From assembly GCF_030362815.1 (NCBI RefSeq), contig NZ_JAUCGR010000001.1:364024-428023 (forward strand): 64,000 nucleotides of DNA, written 5' to 3'. Under the pieces are notes generated by a model. It saw only the letters and a list, made by a program, of their open reading frames with translations, searched no databases and was not told where the DNA came from. Shown in pieces: positions 27,686 to 35,924 of this stretch. The DNA comes from Cellulomonas edaphi (GTDB lineage: Bacteria > Actinomycetota > Actinomycetes > Actinomycetales > Cellulomonadaceae). Every line of letters begins with the position of its first letter. Within the stretch, counting starts at the first letter, position 1. The position numbers and the translations under genes are program-made.

Positions 27686-27808
27686 CGGCGGGCGTCGGTC
27701 CCGCGACCCCACGCTCACGCGCCGCGAGACCGACGGCGCCAGCAGCTCTTCGCCCCGACGACGTAGGTTGGACCTCCGCACGTCGGAGGTACGAGGGAGC
27801 GAGACGTC

Positions 27809-28156
27809 GTGACAGACACACCGGCGACAGACGAGATCGCCGCCGCCGAGCACCACCACGGCGCCATCGCGCGCCGCGTGGACGCGCTGCACCGGCGCGT
27901 CGACCACCTCCCCGGCGGTCGGACGGCGCTGCGCGTGCTGGTGGCGTGCGTCGGCGGGGCGTTCATCCTCGCCGGTGCCGCGATGCTCGTCCTGCCGGGC
28001 CCCGGGTGGCTGACCATCTTCCTCGGGCTCGCCATCCTCGGCACCGAGTTCAGCTTCGCCCGTCGCATCAACGACTGGCTCCGCACCCAGGTACGCCGGA
28101 TGTGGGCCTGGTGGAAGGCCCGACGCGGCAAGGACGGGGCCGTCAGCGGCGCGTGA
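27809..28156 (+). CDS. Small membrane protein with PGPGW motif (TIGR02611-like)
   Basis: The protein has 115 residues. Two closely spaced hydrophobic segments (about 42-60 and 66-84) flank the motif VLPGPGWLTIFLGLAILG, the mark of the PGPGW/TIGR02611 membrane family found in actinobacteria. A basic, Trp-containing C-terminal tail (RRMWAWWKARRGK) would lie in the cytoplasm. The GTG at 27809 follows a GAGGGAGCGAG Shine-Dalgarno. The 3' end overlaps the convergent DUF1905 gene by 14 nt. Function unknown. Confidence 0.8.
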   Translation: MTDTPATDEIAAAEHHHGAIARRVDALHRRVDHLPGGRTALRVLVACVGGAFILAGAAMLVLPGPGWLTIFLGLAILGTEFSFARRINDWLRTQVRRMWAWWKARRGKDGAVSGA

Positions 28157-28463
28157 TGCGCAGGTGCACGGTCACCTCGTCGTCGACCTCGACGTCCTCC
28201 GCCCGCCGCACCGCCTGCTTGACGGGCACCACGTAGAGCTCGTCCTTGCGGAACATCGCGGTCTCGAACTCGGTCCCACCGATCCGCGCGACGACGGGGA
28301 TCATGCCCCAGCCGTAGGTGACCTCGGACGCGATGGCACGGATGTCGGCGCTCTCCTCGTCCGGCACGGTGACGAAGTGGTACGGCGCCGGGCCCCGCCA
28401 GTAGAAGATCGGGCCCGTCACGCTCACGTCCATCCCGGCGGACCGGGTGCCGCCGCGGCTCAC
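28143..28463 (-). CDS. DUF1905 domain protein
   Basis: This 106-residue small beta-barrel-like protein has the family pattern GPIFYWRGPAPYHFVTVP, then GWGMIPVVARIGGTEFET and PVKQAVRRAEDVEVDDEV. The GTG at 28463 overlaps the stop of the upstream VOC gene (GTGA), which supports that start. An ATG 30 nt inside is the alternative. The domain often accompanies YdeI/OmpD-like proteins; one such protein is encoded at 59553-60152 but not adjacent. Function unknown. Confidence 0.82.
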   Translation of the reverse strand: MSRGGTRSAGMDVSVTGPIFYWRGPAPYHFVTVPDEESADIRAIASEVTYGWGMIPVVARIGGTEFETAMFRKDELYVVPVKQAVRRAEDVEVDDEVTVHLRITRR

Positions 28464-28837
28464 CGGGCGATGACCGACAGGACGTTGCCCGCGGGGTCGG
28501 TGAACCAGGCGATCTCCGGGCCGCCCTTGCGGAAGACGAAGTCCTCGTCGGTCTCGCCGGGCGTCCCCTCGTAGCGCTCGAACCGGACGCCCCGGCCGCG
28601 CAGCTCCGCGACCGTGGCAGCCACGTCGTCGACCGGGAAGTTGAGCACCGTGAACGTCGCCGGCACGTGCGCCTCGCCCTTGGGGTAGACGAGCACGTGG
28701 TGTCCGTCCGCGAAGCGGAGCGTGAGCATGCCGTGGGCCTGCTCGGTGTCGATGCCGAGCACGTCGCCGTAGAAGGCCGCGGCGGCGGGAACGTCGTCGG
28801 TGGAGAAGCCGCTGAACGACTCGGTGAACCCCGCCAT
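28460..28837 (-). CDS. VOC-family (glyoxalase/bleomycin-resistance-like) protein
   Basis: The 125-residue protein has two beta-alpha-beta-beta-beta modules of the vicinal oxygen chelate fold. It begins FSTDDVPAAAAFYGDVLGI and ends FTDPAGNVLSVI, both standard. It could be a dioxygenase, isomerase or resistance protein; metal ligands cannot be assigned firmly. It is translationally coupled to the DUF1905 gene downstream. Confidence 0.85.
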   Translation of the reverse strand: MAGFTESFSGFSTDDVPAAAAFYGDVLGIDTEQAHGMLTLRFADGHHVLVYPKGEAHVPATFTVLNFPVDDVAATVAELRGRGVRFERYEGTPGETDEDFVFRKGGPEIAWFTDPAGNVLSVIAR

Positions 28838-29047
28838 GGTCGTGCTCCTTCGTCCCGGGTCGCGGCCGTGGCCGCCGTCCTCACAGCGTGGCCCGTCGTG
28901 CCCGCCCGCGCGAGGCCTCCGCGGCGACCGCCGCCCACTCGCCCTGCAAGCCCCGTCTTCGAGGTGCCCCTGCGGGGCTAGGTCCGGCGCTACTGTGCGA
29001 CCACCCGCCCGGACCGCCGGGCACCGCCGAAGGAGAGCGCGCGCCCG

Positions 29048-30133
29048 ATGGCTTCACCCTTGCCGGCCCCCACCCGCACGCTGCTCTTCCTCGCCGCCTC
29101 GGTGGTGGTGCTCACGGGCGTCCACGCCGTGCGGGACGTGCTCGCGCCGCTGCTGCTCGCCGCGGTGCTCGTCATCATCGTGCACCCGGTCCGGCACCCG
29201 CTCGAACGGCGCGGCTGGCCCCGCTGGGCCGCCACCACCGTGGTCATCGTGGTGGTGTACCTGATCCTGCTCGCGCTGGTCGCGATGCTGGTGTTCGCCG
29301 GCATCCGGTTCGGCGCGCTGGTCACCGACTACCTGCCTGAGCTGCGTGCGCAGGTCGCCGACGTCGCGTCGTGGCTCGGCGATCTCGGGGTCGCCCGCTC
29401 GTCGGTCGAGGAAGCCACGTCCGCGCTCGAGCCCGCGCAGCTGCTGGGCGTGGCGACCACGCTGAGCAGCGCGGTGGTGGGCGTCCTGGGCGTCCTGTTC
29501 GTGGTGGTCAGCTACGTGATCTTCGTGGCGGTCGACGCGGCGCGGTACGAGGACGCCCACGCGCTGTTCGGTGCGACGCACGGCGACGTGCTGGCGCGCG
29601 CGACGACCCTCGACCGCGGCGTGCGCCGCTACTTCGTGGTGAGCGCCTCGTTCGGGGCCGTGGTCGCTGTGATCGACGGGTTCGCGTTGTGGGCGCTCGG
29701 CGTGCCCGCGCCCGCCGTCTGGGCGGTGCTCGCGTTCGTCACCAACTTCATCCCGAACATCGGCTTCGTCATCGGCGTCATCCCGCCCACCCTGCTCGCC
29801 CTGGTGGTGGGCGGCTGGCCGCTCGCGCTCGCCGTGATCGCCGTCTACAGCGCGGTCAACGTGGTGCTCCAGGTGCTGGTGCAGCCCAAGTTCGTCGCGG
29901 ACGCGGTCAACATCACGGTGACGCTGAGCTTCGCGTCGGTGATCTTCTGGACGCTGATCATCGGCCCGCTGGGAGCGATCCTGGCGGTGCCGCTCACGCT
30001 GCTGGCCCGCGCCGTGCTGCTCCCGAGCGGCCCCTCGAGCGCCTGGTACTCGTGGCTGACAGGCGACGAGGTGGCCCGTCTGGAGCCCGCTGCCGACCCG
30101 GGGCCCGTGCCCGAGCCGCCCGCTACGGCCTGA
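29048..30133 (+). CDS. AI-2E family transporter (UPF0118 permease)
   Basis: This 361-residue membrane protein has about eight helices in the order typical for the family: two N-terminal helices, a third after TTVVIVVVYLILLALVAML, a long soluble loop (about 100-150), then the C-terminal bundle with NFIPNIGFVIGVIPP and GPLGAILAVPLT. Some members export autoinducer-2 and others act as Na+/H+ antiporters, so cargo is not known. The ATG at 29048 follows AAGGAGAG. Its last 11 nt overlap the convergent MFS gene. Confidence 0.9.
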   Translation: MASPLPAPTRTLLFLAASVVVLTGVHAVRDVLAPLLLAAVLVIIVHPVRHPLERRGWPRWAATTVVIVVVYLILLALVAMLVFAGIRFGALVTDYLPELRAQVADVASWLGDLGVARSSVEEATSALEPAQLLGVATTLSSAVVGVLGVLFVVVSYVIFVAVDAARYEDAHALFGATHGDVLARATTLDRGVRRYFVVSASFGAVVAVIDGFALWALGVPAPAVWAVLAFVTNFIPNIGFVIGVIPPTLLALVVGGWPLALAVIAVYSAVNVVLQVLVQPKFVADAVNITVTLSFASVIFWTLIIGPLGAILAVPLTLLARAVLLPSGPSSAWYSWLTGDEVARLEPAADPGPVPEPPATA

Positions 30134-31748
30134 CGGGCGACGGCGGGGAGGGGTCGGGGATCTCGTGCGGGCGGTACCGCGGCAGCCGGCTCGCCGGCGC
30201 GATGGCGATCGCGCTGAGCCCCGCGAGCACCAGGAGCCCCAGCTGGAGCGCGTCGAGCCGGGCGTCCGTGTTGACCTGGACGGCCGCGTCCACCTGCGCG
30301 GGGGTGGCGTCCGTCCCCTCGAGCACGGTGCGAAGGTTGTCGTTGCTCACGAAGTTGATGTCGTCGAGGTTGACCTGCGCGACGAGCTCCGGGGTCAGGT
30401 CGGGGTGCGCGAGCACCGCCTGGCCCACGTTGAGGCTCAGGATCGTGACCAGCAGGGCTCCGGCGAACGCCGTGCCGACGGCCGAGGCGAGGTTCTGCGT
30501 CGTCCCGCGCACGGAGCCGACGTCGCCCGCCAGCTCGCGCGGTGACGCGGTGACCAGGACGTTGAAGACGAGGGTGACGAGCGCGCCCTGGCCCACGCCG
30601 AACACGAAGAGCCCGAGGATGGTGGGTAGCGTCTCCCAGTTGTTGGTGACCACGAAGGCGAGCCACACCAGCGCCACGGTGGTGAGCGTGAAGGAGAAGA
30701 CCCCGATGGTCCGCGGCGGGAACCGCTTGTAGAACCGCACGATGAGCGTCGCGGTGACGAAGACCGTGAGGTTGAACGGCATCATCGCCAGAGCGGTGTC
30801 GAACGCGCTGCGGCCCTGCACGATCTGGATGTAGAGCGGCACCGTGAAGTTCAGCGCCGCCTCCATCGCCACGACGATGAACATCGCGTACACGGCCGCA
30901 CGCTCGCGGGAGGACCGGAGCACGGACAGGCTCACCAGCGGGATGTGACCCGCCCGCGTCCGCCGTCGGGTCCAGACGAAGAACTGCTGGCCCAGCACGA
31001 TGCCGACCACGATGAACACCGGCGCCGGCGACAGCCCGAGGACGTCGAACGGGGCCGCGTCCCGGGCGAGCAGGATGCCCCAGCCGTTGAGGTTGTTGAA
31101 CCCGAGCGTCAGCAGCACGATCGCGGCGCCGATCAGCACCGCCGCCACCGCGTCGATCCGGATGCCCGGGTCGCCCTTGTCCGAGCGCAGGCGGAAGCTC
31201 AGCACGAAGACGGCGACCGCGAGCCCGAGCACGATGCCGAACACCGGGCGCCAGCCGACGAGCGTGCCGAGCGCGCCGCCGATGAAGAACGCGCTGACGC
31301 CGCTGATGGCACGGGCCGAGCCGAGCGAGCCGATTGCGGTCGCCTGCTGGTCGCCCCGGTAGTTCTCCGCGATGAGGGCGACGAGCGAGGGCACGATGAT
31401 CGCGGCCGAGGCGCCCGCCACCGCCTGTGCGCCGATCACCCACCCGACCGAGGGCGCGAGGACCATCATGAGCGCCGACGCGGCGAACATCGCGACGACG
31501 ATGCGGAACGCGACGATCCAGCCGATCTTCGCGCCGATCTTCGCGCCGACCATGACGAGCGCGGCCACGGCCAGCCCGTAGGTGACGATCGCGGTGCTCA
31601 CGGCGGTCGGCGCGACGTCGAAGTCCTCGACCATCCCGCCGAGCGACACGGGCAGAGCGGCCACGTTGAACGACATCAGCATCTGGGCCAGGAACAGGCC
31701 CACCATCGGCACCCAGGACGTGCGGACCGGCGTCGGCGACGAGGTCAT
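30123..31748 (-). CDS. MFS transporter, DHA2-type (about 14 helices)
   Basis: This 541-residue carrier matches the drug:H+ antiporter-2 branch in length and helix count. Around residues 395-470 lies FVFGVGQGALVTLVFNVLVTA followed by RELAGDVGSVRGTTQNLASAVG, the usual motif near helices 11-13. A soluble loop of about 70 residues near the C-terminus (VAQVNLDDINFVSNDN) is a variable part. Its ATG overlaps the glutaminase stop by 4 nt, so the two are coupled. Substrate unknown; glutamine or glutamate-related traffic is only an inference from context. Confidence 0.88.
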   Translation of the reverse strand: MTSSPTPVRTSWVPMVGLFLAQMLMSFNVAALPVSLGGMVEDFDVAPTAVSTAIVTYGLAVAALVMVGAKIGAKIGWIVAFRIVVAMFAASALMMVLAPSVGWVIGAQAVAGASAAIIVPSLVALIAENYRGDQQATAIGSLGSARAISGVSAFFIGGALGTLVGWRPVFGIVLGLAVAVFVLSFRLRSDKGDPGIRIDAVAAVLIGAAIVLLTLGFNNLNGWGILLARDAAPFDVLGLSPAPVFIVVGIVLGQQFFVWTRRRTRAGHIPLVSLSVLRSSRERAAVYAMFIVVAMEAALNFTVPLYIQIVQGRSAFDTALAMMPFNLTVFVTATLIVRFYKRFPPRTIGVFSFTLTTVALVWLAFVVTNNWETLPTILGLFVFGVGQGALVTLVFNVLVTASPRELAGDVGSVRGTTQNLASAVGTAFAGALLVTILSLNVGQAVLAHPDLTPELVAQVNLDDINFVSNDNLRTVLEGTDATPAQVDAAVQVNTDARLDALQLGLLVLAGLSAIAIAPASRLPRYRPHEIPDPSPPSPVRP

Positions 31749-32761
31749 CGTGCTCCTCCTCCGAGGTGGACGTGCGCCGCGGAGGCGAAGACGTTGAGGC
31801 CCAGCACGCGCGAGAGGTAGGCGGTCGCGCGCTGACCGCGCACGCTGTTGCCCGCGGCGTCGAGCCGCGGGGCGAACGTGCCGATCCCCGCCTTGCCCGG
31901 CGCAATCGTGACGATGCCACCCGCCACGCCGGACTTGCCCGGCAGGCCGATCTCGAACAGCCACTCGCCCGAGCGCTCGTACAGGCCGTTCGCGGCCAGC
32001 ACGGCGAGCGTGTCGCGACAGACGGCCGGCGAGACCACCCGCTCGCCGGTCACCGGGTTGACCCCGCCGTCGGCCAGCGTCGCGCCCATCACGGCGAGGT
32101 CGCGGGCCGTGACCAGCAGGCTGCACTGCCGGGTGTAGGTGTCGACGACGCGCGCCGGGTCGGTCTGGATGCGCCCGTAGCTCTCGAGCAGCCGGGCGAT
32201 GGCCCTGTTGCGCTGGTTGGTGCGCACCTCGGAGGCGTAGACCTCCTCGTCGAGAACGAGCGTGCGGCCCGCGAACCGCGAGAGCCCCGCGTGGATCGCG
32301 TCCCACTGCTCGTCGGGCGACCCCGGCACCATCGCCGTCGTGGCCAGCGCACCCGCGTTGACCATCGGGTTCATGGGGTGGCCGTCGTTCAGCTCGATGG
32401 CGACCACCGAGTTGAAGGCCAGACCGGTGTTGTTGACGCCCACGCGCTCGCGCACCGCGTCGTGCCCGAGCTCCTCGCACACCAGGGCGTACACGAACGC
32501 CTTGGAGATCGACTGCACGGAGAACGCGACGTCGGCATCGCCCGCCACGTGCGTCCCGCCGTCCACCTCGATCACCGAGACGCCGAACAGCGCGGGATCG
32601 ACGGCGGCGAGCGCCGGGATGTAGTCGGCGACCACGCCGTCGTGGTTCTCGCGGCTGCGCTCGTACGCCGCGGCGACGTGCTCGTCGACCCGGTCCCATC
32701 CCGGCAGCAGGCCGGTGGAGACGGCTTGGTCGACGTCGTCGACATCCAGGTTCATCGGCAC
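31745..32761 (-). CDS. glsA: Glutaminase A (serine-dependent)
   Basis: This 338-residue enzyme hydrolyses L-glutamine to glutamate and ammonia. It is related to serine beta-lactamases: the nucleophile S84 and K87 lie in FSVQSISKAF. Also present are NNTGLAFNSVVAIE, NPMVNAGALATT and GLPGKSGVAGGI, all family hallmarks. It is slightly longer than the usual 308-310 residues. An ATG two codons downstream (32755) is an alternative start. It overlaps the MFS gene by 4 nt, an unusual pairing. Confidence 0.95.
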   Translation of the reverse strand: MPMNLDVDDVDQAVSTGLLPGWDRVDEHVAAAYERSRENHDGVVADYIPALAAVDPALFGVSVIEVDGGTHVAGDADVAFSVQSISKAFVYALVCEELGHDAVRERVGVNNTGLAFNSVVAIELNDGHPMNPMVNAGALATTAMVPGSPDEQWDAIHAGLSRFAGRTLVLDEEVYASEVRTNQRNRAIARLLESYGRIQTDPARVVDTYTRQCSLLVTARDLAVMGATLADGGVNPVTGERVVSPAVCRDTLAVLAANGLYERSGEWLFEIGLPGKSGVAGGIVTIAPGKAGIGTFAPRLDAAGNSVRGQRATAYLSRVLGLNVFASAAHVHLGGGAR

Positions 32762-32822
32762 GCCTGCGGCTCGGGCACTCCTGATCCGACCACAGAAGTC
32801 CGATCTGCGTCGAGGGTCCCGT

Positions 32823-33107
32823 TCAGATCCCGTCGATCAACGCGCGCAACGCGGCGACGTGCTCCGCGAGGGCGCCCCGGCCGCGCGACGTGAGCGCGAT
32901 CCACGTGGTGCGCCGTCCGCGGTGGGTGCCCTTGCGGCTGGTCACGTACCCGGCCGTCCCCAGGGCGGAGACGTGCTTGGACAGGACCGAGTCGCTCACG
33001 TCCAGCCGGTCGCGGAGCGTCGCGAACTCTGCCTCGGTGACGGCGGTGAGCGTGGTCATGAGCACGAGTCGGGCAGGCGGGTTGATCAGGGGGTCGATCG
33101 CGCTCAC
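32823..33107 (-). CDS. Winged-helix transcriptional regulator (MarR/ArsR-like, short)
   Basis: This 94-residue protein is almost only a DNA-binding domain: LINPPARLVLMTTL, recognition region LDVSDSVLSKHVSALGTAGYVT, and a wing RKGTHRGRRTTWIALTSRGR. Such single-domain regulators are usually dimeric repressors. The GTG at 33107 overlaps the stop of the upstream membrane-protein gene (GTGA), so the pair is co-translated. Two palindromic TTTCCA sites at their common promoter are the probable operators. Confidence 0.85.
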   Translation of the reverse strand: MSAIDPLINPPARLVLMTTLTAVTEAEFATLRDRLDVSDSVLSKHVSALGTAGYVTSRKGTHRGRRTTWIALTSRGRGALAEHVAALRALIDGI

Positions 33108-33661
33108 GACGAGGACACCACGAGGAGCACGAGCCCGACGACGGCGACGAGCCCGACGAGCACGAGCAGGGCGGTCGACTCCGCACCCGCCCGCTCCGCC
33201 GGCTGGTCCCGATAGCGGCGCAGCCACCGCCGCCCCGCCAGGGCGTACGCCGTGCCCGCCGCGAGCGCCAGCAGCCCGACGAGCCACCACACCTCGCGGC
33301 TCGCGGCGAGGTAGGTCGTGGCGGCGCCGACCGCGTAGGCGATCGACGCCGCGGCGTCGGTGCCGAGCACCGCCCGGCTCGTGAAGCCGTCCAGCCGGAC
33401 GCCGTTGCGACGGCGGAAGCGCACCAGCTCGACCGCCGCCGCGACGCCGAACACGAGGACGCCGGCCACGAGGACCCCACGCGCCCACGCGTCGGCCACC
33501 GCGAGTCCGAGCGCCATGGTCGCGACCTGCACCGCGACGGCCGCGCCGATGACCACGTCGTGCCCGGGCGGGGTGACCAACGAGTGCGCCAGGCCGGCAC
33601 GCGCCTGCTCGGACGCCCGGAGCGCCTCCGCGGCATCCTGCGGTCGAGGACCCGTTTCCAT
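33104..33661 (-). CDS. Small membrane protein co-expressed with a winged-helix regulator
   Basis: The protein has 185 residues and about four to five predicted transmembrane helices (around 38-55, 60-78, 100-118, 123-140, 163-182), with a soluble N-terminus of about 35 residues. I do not recognise the family. It is translationally coupled to the winged-helix regulator. The -10 box ends only about 7 nt before its ATG, so the mRNA is probably leaderless, and a palindrome covers the start codon itself. Confidence 0.7.
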   Translation of the reverse strand: METGPRPQDAAEALRASEQARAGLAHSLVTPPGHDVVIGAAVAVQVATMALGLAVADAWARGVLVAGVLVFGVAAAVELVRFRRRNGVRLDGFTSRAVLGTDAAASIAYAVGAATTYLAASREVWWLVGLLALAAGTAYALAGRRWLRRYRDQPAERAGAESTALLVLVGLVAVVGLVLLVVSSS

Positions 33662-33698
33662 AGTGGAAAGTTAGACCCGTGCTTTCCAGTTTGGCAAG
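33655..33698 (-). promoter_or_regulatory. Promoter with two TTTCCA-type operators; probable leaderless start
   Basis: On the minus strand TTGCCA (33697-33692), an 18-nt spacer and TAACTT (33673-33668) form a promoter whose start point would fall at or next to the ATG at 33661. A perfect palindrome TTTCCA-TAG-TGGAAA (33655-33669) covers the start, and a one-mismatch copy CTTTCCA-GTT-TGGCAAG (33682-33698) covers the -35 box. The winged-helix protein encoded in the operon is the likely repressor. Confidence 0.7.
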
Positions 33699-33705
33699 TA
33701 GCGGG

Positions 33706-33732
33706 TGTCACACATCCGGCCCGGCCGGTGTC
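33706..33732 (+). promoter_or_regulatory. Candidate ECF41-type promoter
   Basis: TGTCACA (33706-33712) followed after 16 nt by TGTC (33729-33732) lies 32 nt upstream of the AhpD-like start codon. The published ECF41 consensus, from memory, is TGTCACA at -35 and CGTC at -10, so only one base of the -10 differs. The downstream operon encodes an ECF41 sigma factor, which fits autoregulation. Confidence 0.65.
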
Positions 33733-33763
33733 TTCATGCCGACCCACCGACGAAGGAGGAGAC

Positions 33764-34354
33764 ATGACCAGCACCACCCGGATCCCTGCCGCGGAGATCA
33801 CCGGCCTGTACGGCGCCGTCGTGAAGCGAGTGAGCACCAGGATGCTCGGCCAGGTGCCCGAGGCGCTCGGCGTGCTGTGGCACAGCAAGCCGGTGCTGAA
33901 GTTCAGCCTCGGCCTCGGCCAGAGGTCGGCGCGGTGGAAGGCCTGCGACGAGGACCTCAAGTCGTACGCCCACATGGCCGTGGCGTCCCTCATCGGCTGC
34001 ACGTGGTGCCTCGACTTCGGCTACTTCCAGGCGCACAACGCGGGCCTGGACGTCTCGAAGGCGCGCGAGGTGCCGCGCTGGCGGGAGTCGGACGTGTTCA
34101 CCGGGCTGGAGCGCGACGTCCTCGAGTACGCCGAGGCGATGTCCCAGACGCCACCCACGGTGACCGACGCGCTCTCGGCGAGGCTGCTCGAGCAGCTCGG
34201 CGCCACCGCCCTCGTCGAGCTCACCGAGTGGATCTCGCTCGCCAACCTCTACTCGCGCACCAACGTCGCGCTCGGCATCGAGTCGCAGGGCTTCGCCGCG
34301 TCGTGCGACCTCGCCCCGCTCGCGCAGCCGAGCGGCGTAGCGTCGCGCGCATGA
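33764..34354 (+). CDS. Carboxymuconolactone decarboxylase/AhpD-like protein (ECF41 partner)
   Basis: This 196-residue protein of the AhpD-like fold has the redox-type CxxC at residues 79-82 (IGCTWCLDFGYFQAHN), as in peroxidase-associated members. It starts after a strong AAGGAGGA Shine-Dalgarno and overlaps the sigma-factor start (ATGA). ECF41 sigma factors are typically encoded beside a carboxymuconolactone decarboxylase, oxidoreductase or epimerase gene that they transcribe, and this is such a pair. Its substrate is unknown. Confidence 0.88.
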   Translation: MTSTTRIPAAEITGLYGAVVKRVSTRMLGQVPEALGVLWHSKPVLKFSLGLGQRSARWKACDEDLKSYAHMAVASLIGCTWCLDFGYFQAHNAGLDVSKAREVPRWRESDVFTGLERDVLEYAEAMSQTPPTVTDALSARLLEQLGATALVELTEWISLANLYSRTNVALGIESQGFAASCDLAPLAQPSGVASRA

Positions 34355-35229
34355 GCGAGGACCCCTTCGTCGCCCACCGCAGCCTGCTCTTCACCGTCGC
34401 GTACGAGATGCTCGGGTCGGCCGCCGACGCCGAGGACGTGGTGCAGGAGGCGTGGCTGCGGTGGGCCGACCTCGACGACGCGGCGCGGGGCCGGGTGCTC
34501 GAGCCCCGCGCGTACCTGGTCCGCATCGTCACCCGGCTCGCGCTCAACCGGCTGCGGACGCTGGCCCGACGGCGCGAGGACTACGTGGGCGAATGGCTGC
34601 CCGAGCCGCTGCTGACCAGTCCCGACGTGGCGGACGACCACGAGCTCGCCGAGAGCGTGTCGTTCGCGCTGCTCACCGTGCTCGAGACGCTGGCGCCGAC
34701 CGAGCGCGCGGTGTTCGTGCTGCGCGAGGCGTTCGGGGCGCCCTACGACGAGGTGGCCGAGGCGGTCGGCAAGTCGCCGGCCGCCGTGCGGCAGATCGCC
34801 CATCGTGCCCGTGAGCACGTCGCGGCACGTCGACCGCGGCACCGGGTGAGCCCCGCCGAGCAGGCCGCCGTGGTCGACCGCTTCCTCGCCGCCGTGCGCG
34901 GCGGCGACCTGCAGGAGCTGCTCGACGTGCTGGCGCCCGACGTCGTGATCGTGGCCGACGGTGGCGGCGTGGTCTCGGCGGCGCTCCGGCCGATCGTCGG
35001 GAGCACCAAGGTGGCCACGTTCCTGAGCAAGCTGGCCGAGCTCAACAGCGCGTTCGAGGCCGCGCCCGTGTGGCTCAACGGCAGCCCGTCCGCGCGGGTC
35101 GACCTCGGCGGCGAGCTCAACACCGTGATGAGCCTGGTGATCGAGGACGGGCGGATCAGCCGCATCTACGCGGTGCGCAACCCGCACAAGATGAGCCGCC
35201 TCGACGCCGAGACCGTGCTGAGCAGGTGA
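34351..35229 (+). CDS. ECF41-family RNA polymerase sigma factor (SigJ-like)
   Basis: This 292-residue extracytoplasmic-function sigma factor has region 2 at about 6-70 (VAYEMLGSAADAEDVVQEAWLR), the linker signature WLPEP at 82-86, and region 4 at about 105-165 (YDEVAEAVGKSPAAVRQIAHR). A C-terminal SnoaL-like domain carries DGGG and a variant NPHKM in place of the usual NPDKL. WLPEP, DGGG and the SnoaL extension define ECF41, where the extension replaces an anti-sigma factor. A TGTCACA promoter precedes the operon. Confidence 0.93.
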   Translation: MSEDPFVAHRSLLFTVAYEMLGSAADAEDVVQEAWLRWADLDDAARGRVLEPRAYLVRIVTRLALNRLRTLARRREDYVGEWLPEPLLTSPDVADDHELAESVSFALLTVLETLAPTERAVFVLREAFGAPYDEVAEAVGKSPAAVRQIAHRAREHVAARRPRHRVSPAEQAAVVDRFLAAVRGGDLQELLDVLAPDVVIVADGGGVVSAALRPIVGSTKVATFLSKLAELNSAFEAAPVWLNGSPSARVDLGGELNTVMSLVIEDGRISRIYAVRNPHKMSRLDAETVLSR

Positions 35230-35242
35230 CCGAGCAGTGCGC

Positions 35243-35860
35243 TCAGCGCGCGGCCGCCCACTCGAAGCCATCGGGGTCGACGAACGGCCCCGCGTCGCCC
35301 CCGATGGTCAGGCGGTGCGAGCCCGCGCCGTCGGGTGCCACGCCGGCGTCCTTGGCCAGGGACTTGCGGCCGTAGAGCGCGAAGGCGATGGGGCTCGTGC
35401 CGGTGTCGAACTCCGCGTACTTCTTGCCGAAGCTCTTGGCCACCGTCAGCCCCTGGTCGGCGTAGAACTTCTTGCTCGCCGCCACGTCGTCCGCGCCGAT
35501 CAGCAGCACCACCTTCTCGATGGTCCCGTCGTCGGGCTCGCTGTCCTTCTTGGAGGTGGTCGCGATCTTCCAGATGGCGCCGTCCGGCGCCTGGACGACG
35601 CCGCCGTACCCCCAGAAGGACTTCTGGACGGGCTTGAGCTCGGTGGCGCCGGCCGCGAGCGCGGAGGCGACGAGCCTGCGGACCGCCGCGGGCTGGGACA
35701 CGCTGAGCGAGAGCGTGTAGGCCCGGAAGCCGGTCGTGGACGCGTCCGCGGGCTGCAGGCGGACGCGCGGGCCGAGCCCGAACGCCGCGTCGTAGAACCG
35801 CTGGGCCGCGTCGATGTCGTCGACGTGAAGGGTGATGGAGTCGATGGAGGTCATGTCCAT
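35243..35860 (-). CDS. VOC-family protein with two glyoxalase-like modules
   Basis: This is a 205-residue soluble protein. The first module starts SITLHVDDIDAAQRFYDAAF, and the second starts near residue 112 with EKVVLLIGADDVAASKKFYA and ends PFVDPDGFEWAAAR. The two modules together make one full vicinal-oxygen-chelate barrel. Substrate unknown. It converges on the sigma factor gene with a 13-nt gap and is divergent from RNase HI. Confidence 0.85.
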   Translation of the reverse strand: MDMTSIDSITLHVDDIDAAQRFYDAAFGLGPRVRLQPADASTTGFRAYTLSLSVSQPAAVRRLVASALAAGATELKPVQKSFWGYGGVVQAPDGAIWKIATTSKKDSEPDDGTIEKVVLLIGADDVAASKKFYADQGLTVAKSFGKKYAEFDTGTSPIAFALYGRKSLAKDAGVAPDGAGSHRLTIGGDAGPFVDPDGFEWAAAR

Positions 35861-35924
35861 GACGCTAGGTGGGGCCCCGTGCGCGACGCTTCTTCGATCC
35901 TGCTCGGTTCGCGCTGACTAGGGT

